Assembly (NCBI GenBank): GCA_942490985.1
Contig: CALNYW010000003.1
Span: 806,001 to 870,000, forward strand
Direction: 5' to 3'
Origin: Thiosocius sp942490985
GTDB lineage: Bacteria > Pseudomonadota > Gammaproteobacteria > Chromatiales > Chromatiaceae
DNA length: 64,000 bases
Positions within the stretch are counted from its first letter, which is position 1. The number at the start of each line of letters is the position of its first letter. A program made the translations under genes and the position numbers. A model generated the notes under the pieces. It worked only from the letters and a program-made list of their open reading frames with translations, was not told the DNA's origin and ran no database searches. Shown one piece after another: positions 54,660 through 63,802 of this stretch.

Positions 54660-55244
54660 ATGGAATTCTTGATCTTTCTGGCCCTGCTGGCGGCGCTCGC
54701 CATCTGGGGCGTGGCGATCTACAACAAGCTCGTCAACCTGAGAAATCAGGTCGGCAACGGCTTTTCCCAGATCGACGTCCAGCTCACCCGGCGCCATGAC
54801 CTGATCCCGAACCTGGTCGAGGCGGTCAAGGGCTACATGAAGCACGAGCGCGAGACCCTCGAGGCGGTCATCCAGGCCCGCAACGCGGCCACCTCGAGCC
54901 TGAAGGCCGCCGCCGCGGACCCGACCAGCGCCGGCGCGATCGCGGCCCTGGGCGGCGCCGAGGCGGCGCTCAGCGGCGCGCTGGGCCGTCTGCTCGCCAT
55001 CGCCGAGGCCTACCCGGATCTCAAGGCGAGCGACAACATGCGCCAGCTCCAGGAAGAGCTGACGTCGACCGAGAATCGCGTCGCCTTCGCCCGTCAGGCC
55101 TTCAACGACTCGGTGATGAGCTACAACAACGCCCGGGAGAACTTCCCGAACGTGCTCATCGCGAACACGTTCAGCTTTCAGGCCGCCCAGTTCCTCGAGA
55201 TCGAATCGGTCGAGAAGCGGGCGGTCCCCGAGGTGTCTTTCTGA
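54660..55244 (+). CDS. lemA: LemA-family protein
   Basis: A 194-residue protein with one N-terminal membrane helix (FLIFLALLAALAIWGVAIY) and a long helical domain with the family signature (NQVGNGFSQIDVQLTRRHDLIPNL, then NRVAFARQAFNDSVMSYN). Role not known in detail; LemA genes are very often followed by an HtpX-like protease gene, as here (50-base gap). ATG 54660, preceded by GGGAGG, is chosen over an upstream frame. Confidence 0.9.
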   Translation: MEFLIFLALLAALAIWGVAIYNKLVNLRNQVGNGFSQIDVQLTRRHDLIPNLVEAVKGYMKHERETLEAVIQARNAATSSLKAAAADPTSAGAIAALGGAEAALSGALGRLLAIAEAYPDLKASDNMRQLQEELTSTENRVAFARQAFNDSVMSYNNARENFPNVLIANTFSFQAAQFLEIESVEKRAVPEVSF

Positions 55245-55294
55245 CCACCGCAGCCCCCTGACCTGACCCGCGCCGCCGGCCGCCAGCGAACACC

Positions 55295-57289
55295 GTGGAT
55301 TATTTCGGGCGACAGGACCGGGCCCGCCGGCAGACCCGCCGGCTGATCGTGGTCTTCGCGCTCGCGGTCGTGTTCGTCTCGGCGGCCGTCAGCCTGGTCG
55401 TCACGCTGCTCCTGCAGGCGCTGGACGGTAACTGGCAGACACCGACGCGCGAGTGGTTTTTCGGCAATGCGGGCCTGCTCGCCAGCGCGTTGCTGGCCAC
55501 CGCCGCCTTCATCCTGATCGCCAGCCTCGTACGCCACCTGCGGCTCCGGGCCGGCGGCGGCGAAGTGGCCAGCTCGCTCGGCGGCGAGCCCGTGCTGCCC
55601 GAGGACCGGGACCGGGGGCGGCTACGGCTCCGCAACGTGGTCGAGGAGATGTCGCTCGCGGCCGGCATTCCGGCCCCGCAAACCTATGTGCTCGAACACG
55701 AGCGCTCGATCAACGCGTTCGCGGCCGGCCACGCACCCGAGGACGCGGCCGTGGCGGTGACCCGCGGGGCGCTGGACCGCCTGAGCCGGGATGAGCTCCA
55801 GGGGGTGGTCGCCCACGAGTTCAGCCACATCCTCAACGGCGACATGCGGCTCAACATCCGGCTCATGGGCTACCTGTTCGGCATCCTGGCCGTCAGCACC
55901 ATCGGCCGGCACATGCTGCGCGCCGGCGGCCATCGCGGGATTCGCAGCGGCCGCAGCGGCGGGACCGCCGTCTTCGCCCTGGCCGGCGCGGCCATTTTCG
56001 TCCTCGGCTACGCCGGCGTGTTTTGCGGCCGGCTCATCCAGGCCGCCGTCAGCCGCCAGCGGGAATTCCTGGCCGACGCGGCGGCCGTCCAGTTCACGCG
56101 CCAGACGGAAGGCCTGGCCGGGGCACTCGGCAAGATCGCGGGCCTCGAGCGCCACGGCCGGCTCGATTCGGCGCGGGTCGAGGAAGTCAGCCACATGCTG
56201 TTCGCCAACGGCCGCCACAGCCTCGCGCGTTTGTTCGCGACCCATCCCCCCATCGAGGAACGCCTGGCGGCCCTCGGCGCCGTCGTCCCGGAGACGGGCT
56301 CCGCGTCGTCCCGCGACCGCACCCGGGCCGGCGGCGACGCGATCCCGGCGGCCGCCGGCATGACGAGCGCTTTCGCCGCGGACGGCCCCGTAGACCGCCC
56401 CGCCGTCGCCGGTGCGGCGGCCGACACGACCTCTGGCGGCGGCGGCCGTCGCGCCCGCGATCGGCACCCGCGCGGCCGACCCGGGTGCCTGCGCCCGGGC
56501 GCTGCGCGAGCGGCTGCCGGCCACCGTCTGGGAGGCGGTCCATCGCAGTGACCGGGCGGTGTCCGGCCTGCTGGCGCTGCTGCTGGATCACGCCGCGACC
56601 GTCCACGAACGGCAGCTGGGCATCATCCGCAATCGTCTCGGCGCCAGCATCGCCGAGGAGGCGGCCACGCTGGCCGCCGCGCTGGCGGGCAGCGCGGAGG
56701 AGGATCGCCTGGCCCTCGCGGATCTCGCCTTTCCCGTGCTGCGGCTGCAGCCCGCGATCCGGCGCGACTACCTCGCCGCCACCATCGACCGCCTGTCTTC
56801 GGTCGACGACGAGGTCGACCTGTTCGAAGCCATGCTGCGAGCGCGTGTCGCGGCGGCCCTGACGGGAGCCACGGGCCCGCGGCCCGCCGCGGCCGACGAT
56901 CACGCCCTGGCGGCGGCCGCGACCCGTCTGCTGGCCGCGCTGGCGCTGGAACGGCGTGGCGAACCGACCTCCGCCGCGGCCGCCTTTGCCGCCGGCCACG
57001 CCCGCCTGGCGCCCGAGTGGCCCGTCTCGGCCGACACGTCGCTGCCGGGTCGACGACCGCCGAGCTCGGACCTGCGGCGCGACCTGGAAACGACCTGGCC
57101 GGCCTCGGGCCGTCCCGCGCCCGGCAATGCGTCGACGCCTTCGTTGCCGCCGCCGCCGAGGACGACCGGATCACGTATCACGAATACGCGATTCTGCGCG
57201 CGGTGTGCGGCGCCCTCGGCCTGCCCCTGCCCCCGTCCGTCGCGCTTGCCGACCCGACTCGGAGCCGGTCGACCGGAATCCGCGGGTAG
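55295..57289 (+). CDS. HtpX-like M48 membrane metalloprotease, with two frameshifts
   Basis: Two N-terminal membrane helices (20-40, 58-80) precede an M48 peptidase domain with HEFSH at 174-178 and the third ligand in the REFLADAAAVQF block. The first frame loses sense near 56,430; the protein seems to continue in the frame running from 56,412 (ALRERLPATVWEAVHRS) and then, from about 57,080, in the original frame to a stop at 57289. The C-terminal 280 residues resemble the helical extension of LemA-associated M48 proteases and end with a short helical block (AFVAAAAEDDRITYHEYAIL) reminiscent of TerB. Starts with GTG. Confidence 0.75.
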
Positions 57290-57535
57290 TCGCCCCCGCC
57301 GGCCACGGCCAACTCGACGGCGGGGATGTTGCCCTGCACGGGAGGCGGCATCCGTTCGGGCGCGGGCAGTTTTTCGTCCCGCGCCGCCGGCAGCGCGCCG
57401 AACCGCGCCCCGTCGACGACGATGCGGCGGCGGCGTCGAGCACCGGATCGATGACCGGCGCACGGCGGCCTCCCGCGGGGCCCGGACGAGCTGCGCCCAG
57501 GTGCCGGAGGCGGCGAGATGAAACGATCTCACAGG
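57175..57535 (-). pseudogene. Possible frameshifted minus-strand gene, unrecognised
   Basis: On the minus strand, segments in different frames read as protein (FHLAASGTWAQLV near 57,520; VVDGARFGALPAARDEKLPA and GNIPAVELAVAGGGDYPRIP between about 57,430 and 57,260). If indels are present as elsewhere in this region, they could be one small gene convergent with the M48 gene. Weak evidence: base composition alone opens many frames here. Confidence 0.25.
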
Positions 57536-57726
57536 CGGCCCGGCCGTCACGACTTGTCCGTCTGCGCCATCGGACCGGGCGCGGAAATCGGGCAGGCCGC
57601 CGTCCGGAGGCTTTTATTTGCGGACCGTCTGTACGTTATAGTCGCTTCGTCGGCCCGTCGGGTGGGTCGGCGGCGCGCGGTCGCGGGGGCCGCGATCGCA
57701 CGGGGACCCGACAGCGGCGGCGACTG

Positions 57727-58038
57727 ATGAGCAACATAGAAGACTTACGAGTACACGCGTCCGACGCGACCCGGCTGCTGAAAGCCCTGGCGAACGAATC
57801 GCGTCTGATGATCCTCTGCAAGCTGGCGGAGGGCGAACTCTCCGTCGGCGAGCTGAACGCCCACGTGCCCCTCAGCCAGTCGGCGCTCTCCCAGCACCTG
57901 GCGCTGCTGCGCCGTGACGGCCTGGTCGAGACCCGACGCGAGGCGCAGACGATCTACTACTCGATCGTCGAGGGGCCGGCGTCCCAGGTCATCCAGCTCA
58001 TGCACAGCATCTACTGTCCCTCCAACCTCGCCAGCTAG
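57727..58038 (+). CDS. ArsR-family repressor of the SqrR/BigR/YgaV persulfide-sensing type
   Basis: A 103-residue winged-helix regulator. The recognition helix region is LSQSALSQHLALLRRDGLV. Two cysteines, Cys31 (SRLMILC) and Cys97 (HSIYCPS), lie 66 residues apart, the spacing and context of the redox pair in SqrR and BigR, which form a polysulfide bridge on exposure to reactive sulfur. The metal-binding CxC of classic ArsR is absent. A sulfide-stress repressor is therefore likely. Its target is not evident; the gene ends tail-to-tail with the sulfotransferase-like gene. Confidence 0.85.
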   Translation: MSNIEDLRVHASDATRLLKALANESRLMILCKLAEGELSVGELNAHVPLSQSALSQHLALLRRDGLVETRREAQTIYYSIVEGPASQVIQLMHSIYCPSNLAS

Positions 58039-58859
58039 GCGAAGCGGCGGCGACGGGCCCGTTTCAGGGCCGTTCGATAGACCCCCCGGTGATACACCCG
58101 GCCCAGGACGAACCTGAGCGGCGGCAGCGAGCACTCATAGGACGGCAAGGGCCGCTCGTCGGCCCCGCCGGCGGCCGCCAGCCGGGCCGGCAGCAGCGTC
58201 CTGGCCACGTAGTCGTAGAGCGCCTCATCGAGCTGGTTGGCGGCGCGGATCCGCGCCATGGCGTCCTCGTCGGCCCGCAGCCGGCGGCTGATGCGGTCGT
58301 CGCCGGCCTTGTTCTGGCGCCGGTAGCGCAGGTCGACGGGATACGGACAGGCCGCGGCGAACAGACGCAGCGACGCCGCGAAGCGCTCGGTCAGGCCGAC
58401 GAAGAAATAGCGCTCGTGCAATAGCCTCTTCGCCTGCTCGAGGTCCGGGCCACCGGCGATCTTCCTGACCTGGAAGTCATGCTGGGCGGGGTCCGCGAGG
58501 AACTCGTCGAGGGCCAGCGCCGCGCGCCCGCGGACGTTCTTGTCCTGGTAGTGGGAAATCATGCGGGCGACGGGATCGCGCAGCATCGGGTAGGGCATGA
58601 CCGCGTCGCCGAGGTGGCGGGTAGGCTCGACGATCTCGTGGCCGCTGATGCTGCGCAGACCGGGATAGATCCGGCGGACGAAAGCCAGATCCGCCCGTGC
58701 GAACGGGCTGCCGGGGGCGGGGTCCAGCGGGTTCACGTCGCAGTGCCTCAACCCGAAGCTGTGCTTCAGGATGAATTTCATCGAGGTGCCGGCGGTTTTC
58801 TGGATATGGACGAAGGCGACGACCGGACGCCCGGATACGGGCCGCTGGCCGCCGCCCAC
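58035..58859 (-). CDS. Sulfotransferase-family protein
   Basis: A 274-residue protein with the 5'-phosphosulfate loop VHIQKTAGTSMK near the N terminus and the LRDPVARMISHY block (3'-phosphate loop), as in membrane-free bacterial carbohydrate sulfotransferases (Sulfotransfer_2-like). GTG 58859, 9 bases past the fnr stop, is the likely start; the open frame further upstream overlaps fnr and looks spurious. Probably sulfates a surface glycan or small molecule; the target is unknown. Confidence 0.75.
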   Translation of the reverse strand: MGGGQRPVSGRPVVAFVHIQKTAGTSMKFILKHSFGLRHCDVNPLDPAPGSPFARADLAFVRRIYPGLRSISGHEIVEPTRHLGDAVMPYPMLRDPVARMISHYQDKNVRGRAALALDEFLADPAQHDFQVRKIAGGPDLEQAKRLLHERYFFVGLTERFAASLRLFAAACPYPVDLRYRRQNKAGDDRISRRLRADEDAMARIRAANQLDEALYDYVARTLLPARLAAAGGADERPLPSYECSLPPLRFVLGRVYHRGVYRTALKRARRRRFA

Positions 58860-58867
58860 CGTCGCGG

Positions 58868-59626
58868 TCAGCGACTCAGCGGCTGCCGGTAGCCGCCATA
58901 GAAGGCGATGTCGCAGTCGCCGCCGATGGACTCGAGACCCTGGATGTCGAGCAGCTCCACCCGCTTGCGCCGGACCCGGATGAGGTTCTTCTTCTGGAAG
59001 CGGGCGAACAGCCGGCTGACCGTCTCCGTCGCCAGGCGCAGATAGCTCGCGATGTCGCGCCGGGGCATGACGAGGGTCAGATCGACCTTGCCTCCCGTTC
59101 GCAGGGACAGACCGAGCAGGAAGCCTGCCAGCTTCTCCTCGGCCGTGTGATCGGTGGCTCGCTCCGACGACACGGAGAGGTCCTTGCTCATGAGCCGCAG
59201 GATCTGGTGCTGGAGCCCGGGCACTTCCTGAGCCAGCTGCTCCAGCCGGTCGAAGGGCAGGACACAGACGGAGCACGCGTCCAGGGTCTGCGCGCTGCAG
59301 CGGTTCTGGCGGGGATAGATCGCGTCGAGACCCAGGAGCTCGCCGGGCAGATGGAAGCCCAGCACGTGTTCCCGTCCGTCGGCGTCGATGTGATAGGTCT
59401 TCAACGCGCCGCTGCGGACCGCATAGATGGCCTCGAAGCGGTCGCCCTCACGGAACAGGTGGGCCCCGCGGTCCATCGGACCGCGCACGTGGACGATGTG
59501 CTCCAGCCGGTGGACGTCCTCCGGCCGCATGCCGACCGGCAGACACAGGTCCCGCAGCGAACAGGAGCGGCATGCCTGCCGCAACTGACTGATATTGACG
59601 ATCTTGTTGTAACGGCTAGCCGCCAC
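58868..59626 (-). CDS. fnr: FNR/ANR-family oxygen-responsive regulator
   Basis: A 252-residue CRP/FNR-family activator. Three N-terminal cysteines (Cys19, Cys22 and Cys28 in CRSCSLRDLC) and a further one in LDACSVCVLPF supply the ligands of the oxygen-labile 4Fe-4S cluster. The C-terminal helix-turn-helix reads DIASYLRLATETVSRLF, with the E-SR pattern that recognises TTGAT half-sites. GTG start at 59626. It is divergent from ompW and close to the cbb3 oxidase operon, a typical set of FNR targets. Confidence 0.93.
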   Translation of the reverse strand: MAASRYNKIVNISQLRQACRSCSLRDLCLPVGMRPEDVHRLEHIVHVRGPMDRGAHLFREGDRFEAIYAVRSGALKTYHIDADGREHVLGFHLPGELLGLDAIYPRQNRCSAQTLDACSVCVLPFDRLEQLAQEVPGLQHQILRLMSKDLSVSSERATDHTAEEKLAGFLLGLSLRTGGKVDLTLVMPRRDIASYLRLATETVSRLFARFQKKNLIRVRRKRVELLDIQGLESIGGDCDIAFYGGYRQPLSR

Positions 59627-59732
59627 AGGTTCTGCCCTCGGCCCGTCCCCCGAACCTCATTCTAGCGGAGCTTTCTTCATCTCGCGATTCGACGAAGGAC
59701 GGAAACCGGTAGCCCGCCGTCGGCCGCCCAAT

Positions 59733-59746
59733 ATGACCTGGATCAA
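59733..59746. promoter_or_regulatory. FNR/ANR-type operator
   Basis: ATGAC-CTGG-ATCAA matches the TTGAT-N4-ATCAA consensus at most positions. It lies between the divergent fnr and ompW starts, about 80 bases before ompW, with a CTATTA -10-like element at 59765-59770. This fits activation of ompW under low oxygen and possible fnr autoregulation. Confidence 0.65.
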
Positions 59747-59826
59747 TGCGGCGCAGCGGGCGCCCTATTAGCCTTCACTAAAGTTCCTACCCTGTTGTTT
59801 TTTTAGCACAAACAAAGGACAAGACC

Positions 59827-60492
59827 GTGAGACACGCACTACTTTTCGCCGTGATCGCCGCGGCTATGCTGGGCGGCACCGTTGCACAGGCTTATGACGC
59901 AGGCGACTGGCTCGTTCGCGTCGGCGCATCAAACGTCGATCCCGACGACCCGAACGGCAGCCTGCTGGGGCTGGACGTGGATGTCGATGACGACACCAGC
60001 GTTACGTTCAACGGCACCTACATGTGGACCAAGCACGTCGGCATCGAGCTGCTGGCGGCGACACCCTTCGAACACGACATCGAGCTCGAGGGCGTCGGCA
60101 AGGTCGGCTCCACGAAGCACCTGCCTCCCACCCTCAGTGCCCAGTGGCACTTTCTGCCCGACTCCCGCTTCCAGCCCTACGTCGGCGCCGGCCTCAACCT
60201 GACGATCTTCTTCGACGACGAGGAAGACGGCGCGCTGAAGGACATCGGTGGCACGCTGAGCATCAACGACGAGACCTCGGTCGGCCTCGGCGCGCAGATC
60301 GGCGCTGACATCCTGTTCAACGAGCGCTGGTTCGTGAATTTCGACGTGCGCTACCTCGACATCGATACCGAGGCCGAGGTGACGCTGCCCGAGGGGAACC
60401 CCCTGACGGGCGAGGCCGCCAAGGTGGACGTGAACGTCGACATCGACCCGTTCGTATATGGTGTGCACATCGGCTACCGCTTCGGGAGGTAG
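59827..60492 (+). CDS. ompW: OmpW-family outer membrane protein
   Basis: A 221-residue eight-stranded beta-barrel protein. A signal peptide (1-22, cleaved after AQA) is followed by family blocks DWLVRVGASNVDP and TKHVGIELLAATPFEHD, and the chain ends in a Phe-containing strand (YGVHIGYRFGR). OmpW forms a narrow hydrophobic channel; in many bacteria it is induced by FNR in low oxygen, which fits the operator upstream. Start supported by position 6 bases after AAGGACAAGACC. Confidence 0.93.
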   Translation: MRHALLFAVIAAAMLGGTVAQAYDAGDWLVRVGASNVDPDDPNGSLLGLDVDVDDDTSVTFNGTYMWTKHVGIELLAATPFEHDIELEGVGKVGSTKHLPPTLSAQWHFLPDSRFQPYVGAGLNLTIFFDDEEDGALKDIGGTLSINDETSVGLGAQIGADILFNERWFVNFDVRYLDIDTEAEVTLPEGNPLTGEAAKVDVNVDIDPFVYGVHIGYRFGR

Positions 60493-60545
60493 CCGGATCT
60501 TCCGGCCGGCGTTGGCCAGCCGCGAAGAGATTTATCTAGAATGTT

Positions 60546-60573
60546 CCGGGGCCGTCCGTCAGGATGGCCCCGG
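60546..60573 (+). terminator. Hairpin after ompW
   Basis: An 8-base perfect stem (CCGGGGCC / GGCCCCGG) with a 12-base loop between ompW and ccoN. There is no T run, so it may be a rho-dependent or partial terminator, or a transcript-stabilising hairpin. Confidence 0.35.
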
Positions 60574-60661
60574 CGACGGCTCGGGGGGCCGCACACACGG
60601 AGAAACCGGGCCGTCAGTCGCCCGAACGATCATGCCGGCTACGGCATCTGGGGAAGGGATA

Positions 60662-62088
60662 ATGGAGAGATCAGACACCTATAACGACACGGTCGTGCGC
60701 CAGTTCGCGATCATGACCGTCGTCTGGGGCATCGTGGGGATGCTGGTCGGCGTGATCATCGCCGCGCAGCTGGCCTGGCCGGCGCTCAACTTCGATGTGC
60801 CCTGGCTGTCCTACGGGCGCCTGCGGCCGCTGCACACGAACGCCGTCATCTTCGCGTTCGGCGGCTGTGCGCTGTTCGCGACGTCCTACTACGTCGTGCA
60901 GCGCACCTGCCATACGCCACTGTTCCTGAGCAAGCTCGCATCTTTCACGTTCTGGGGCTGGCAGCTCGTCATCGTCCTCGCGGCCATCACCCTGCCGCTG
61001 GGCCTGACCCAGGGCAAGGAATACGCCGAGCTGATCTGGCCGATCGACCTGCTCATCGCGGTCGTCTGGGTCGCCTACGCCGTCGTGTTCTTCGGCACGA
61101 TCGCGATCCGGAACGTCAAGCACATCTACGTCGCCAACTGGTTCTTCGGCGCCTTCATCCTGACCGTGGCGATCCTCCACATCGTCAACAGCCTGGCGCT
61201 GCCGACCAGCCTCTGGCCGATGAAGTCGTATTCGGCGTACGCCGGTACCGTCGATGCGATGGTGCAGTGGTGGTACGGCCACAACGCGGTGGGCTTCTTC
61301 CTGACCGCCGGCTTCCTCGGCATGATGTACTACTTCGTGCCGAAGCAGGCCGGCCGGCCGGTCTATTCGTACCGGCTGTCGGTGGTCCACTTCTGGGCGC
61401 TGATCTCGATCTACATGTGGGCCGGCCCGCATCACCTGCACTACACCAGCCTGCCCGACTGGGCGCAGTCGCTGGGCATGGTGTTCTCGCTGATCCTGCT
61501 GGCGCCGTCCTGGGGCGGCATGATCAACGGCATCATGACCCTGTCCGGCGCCTGGCATAAGCTGCGCACGGACCCGATCCTGAAGTTCATGATCGTCTCG
61601 CTGTCCTTCTACGGCATGTCGACCTTCGAAGGCCCGATGATGTCGATCAAGACGGTGAACGCGCTGTCGCACTACACCGACTGGACCATCGGCCACGTGC
61701 ACTCCGGCGCGCTCGGCTGGGTCGCGATGATGACGATGGGTGCCGTCTATTACTTGATCCCGAAGCTGTTCGGCCGCGAGCAGATGTACAGCATCAAGCT
61801 GATCGACGTGCACTTCTGGACCTCGACCATCGGTATCGTGCTCTACATCGCCTCGATGTGGATCGCCGGTGTGATGCAGGGCCTGATGTGGCGCGCGGTC
61901 AACGACGACGGCACGCTGACCTACACCTTCATCGAGAGCGTGAAGGCGACCTATCCGTTCTATCACGCGCGCCTGCTCGGCGGCGTGCGTGTTCCTCGCC
62001 GGCATGCTGATCATGGCCTACAACTGCTGGCGGACCATCAAGGGCGGGGCCCCGTCCCGTCACTCCGGTCCTGACCCAGACGGCCTGA
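60662..62088 (+). CDS. ccoN: CcoN, cbb3-type cytochrome oxidase catalytic subunit (frameshifted near 3' end)
   Basis: Catalytic subunit of the high-affinity proton-pumping cbb3 oxidase. About 12 membrane helices; haem and copper ligands are seen in LRPLHTNAVIF, WWYGHNAVGFF, GPHHLHYT and IGHVHSGALGW. ATG 60662 follows GGGGAAGGG. The frame breaks near 61,985, where FLAGMLIMAYNCWRTIKG continues in another frame, and that frame would run into ccoO without a stop. A second indel near 62,050 would reach the TGA at 62086-62088, right before the ccoO ribosome site. I therefore propose two indels. Confidence 0.93.
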
Positions 62089-62099
62089 GGAGCTCTGCC

Positions 62100-62707
62100 A
62101 TGAATCACGACAAGATCGAAAAAAATATCGGCCTGATGGGCATCCTGATCATCCTGGTCGTCAGCATCGGCGGCCTGGTCGAGATCGTGCCGCTGATGTT
62201 CCAGTCCCAGGTCCGAGACCCGGCGCCGGGCATCGAGCCCTACGACCCGCTGGAACTGGCCGGCCGCGACATCTACATCCGCGAGGGCTGCTACAACTGC
62301 CACTCGCAGATGATCCGCCCTTCCGGGCCGAGACGGAACGCTACGGCCACTACTCGCTGGCCGGCGAGTCGGTCTACGACCGGCCGTTCCAGTGGGGCTC
62401 CAAGCGCACCGGGCCGGACCTCGCCCGGGTCGGCGGCCGCTACGCCGACGAGTGGCACCGCGTCCACCTGATGAACCCGCGGGACGTCGTGCCGGAGTCC
62501 AACATGCCGGGCTACCCGTGGCTGGCCGAGCAACACGGTCGACGGCCGACCGTGACCAAGCGGATGATGGCGCTGCGGACGCTCGGCCATCCCTACACCG
62601 ACGAGCAGATCGCCGGCGCCTCGGCGGCCGTCGACGGCAAGACGGAAATGGAAGCCGTGATCGCCTATCTGCAGGGCCTCGGCACCAACATGAAGGGACG
62701 GATGTAG
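62100..62707 (+). CDS. ccoO: CcoO, mono-haem cytochrome c subunit of cbb3 oxidase (frameshifted)
   Basis: Membrane-anchored cytochrome c that passes electrons to CcoN. An N-terminal helix (LMGILIILVVSIGGLVEIV) precedes the haem motif CYNCH in GCYNCHSQMIRP. Right after it the frame is lost; restoring one T in the CCTTCCGG run near 62,321 gives the expected FRAETERYGHYSLAG sequence, which continues to 62707. The loss of one base in a T run suggests a sequencing error. The ATG at 62100 has AGGAG 7 bases upstream. Confidence 0.92.
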
Positions 62708-62710
62708 TCC

Positions 62711-62899
62711 ATGGACCTTCCGACAGTCCGCGGCCTGCTCACGGCGGTCCTCATGCTGGCATTCGTCGGCGTGGTGATCTGGGCCTGGAGCAGCAACGCG
62801 CAAGCGATCTTCGAGGAAGCTGCCGCGGCTGCCATTGGACGAGATAAGGCCGCCGCGCGCCAGAACCGCGGCGGCACGACTGAACCTTCCGGAGAGTAG
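62711..62899 (+). CDS. ccoQ: CcoQ, small cbb3 oxidase subunit
   Basis: A 62-residue single-helix protein (LTAVLMLAFVGVVIWAWSS) with a charged C-terminal tail, lying between ccoO and ccoP. CcoQ/FixQ stabilises the oxidase complex and does not bind cofactors. It starts 3 bases after the ccoO stop. Confidence 0.88.
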   Translation: MDLPTVRGLLTAVLMLAFVGVVIWAWSSNAQAIFEEAAAAAIGRDKAAARQNRGGTTEPSGE

Positions 62900-62904
62900 A
62901 AACT

Positions 62905-63802
62905 ATGGCGTGGTTTCTGGAGCGGCTATGTCATCGTCCTGACCGTGCTGTCGGTCATCGGTGTCTGGCTCATGTGGTCGAACCGGGTGCCGCCGAACGA
63001 GAACAAAGATACGACCGGCCACAAGTGGGACGGCGACCTCGAGGAGTACAACAACCCGATGCCGCGCTGGTGGCTGGGGCTGTTCTACGTGACGGTCGTT
63101 TTCGCCGTCGGCTACGTGGTCCTGTTCCCGGGTCTCGGCAGCTACGCCGGCACGCTGGGCTGGAGCCAGGTCGGCCAGTACGAGGAAGAGGTGGCGAAAG
63201 CCGAGGAGCGCTACGGCGCCTTCTACGCCCAGTTCCGGACATGGACCTCGAAACGCCTCGCGCAGAACGACGCGGGCGATGAGCGCCGGCGCACAACATC
63301 TTCGGCAACAACTGCGCCGCAGTGCCACGGCTCCGACGGCGCGGGGCGCCAAGGGCTTCCCCAACCTGGCCGACGACAACTGGCAGTACGGCGGGGACCC
63401 GGAGACGATCCTGGCGAGCATCACCAACGGGCGCAACGGCATCATGCCTGCCCAGGCGGCGATCCTCGGCAGCGACGAGGCGGTGGCCGACGTCACCGAG
63501 TACGTGCTCTCGCTGAGCGGTCGCTGGAGCAGTCGGCGGAACGCGCCGCGCGCGGGCAGGAGAAATTCGCGGTCGTCTGCGCCGCCTGCCACATGCCCGA
63601 CGGCACCGGCATGGAGGCGCTCGGGGCACCGAACCTCACCGACGACGTCTGGATCTACGGCGGGACGCGCGAGGACATCCGCTACGGGATCGTCAACGGC
63701 CGCGCCAACCAGATGCCCGCCCAGCTCGATCTGCTCGGCGAGGACCGGGTGCGGCTGATGGCGGCCTACGTCATGAGAATGGCGCGCGATGGCGGCGGCT
63801 GA
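62905..63802 (+). CDS. ccoP: CcoP, di-haem cytochrome c subunit of cbb3 oxidase (several frameshifts)
   Basis: Receives electrons from soluble cytochromes. ATG 62905 reads MAWF, then an extra or missing base near 62,917 is needed to reach GYVIVLTVLSVIGVW; the chain is intact through NNPMPRWWLGLFYV, the second helix and the linker. Further breaks lie near 63,265-63,350, where the first haem motif is spoilt (TGCGCCGCAGTGCCAC, expected CAACH), and near 63,530. The second motif, VCAACHMPDGTG, is intact. All pieces together give a full-length CcoP, so sequence error is more likely than gene loss. Confidence 0.88.

Noticed and set aside
60671..62014. A 447-codon minus-strand frame opposite ccoN
   Set aside because: ccoN on the + strand is unmistakable; the opposing frame is a shadow rich in His, Arg and Asp.
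61970..63802. ccoN, ccoO and ccoP as true pseudogenes
   Set aside because: All domains remain and each gene is restored by one or a few single-base or two-base changes, so sequence error is the simpler explanation.
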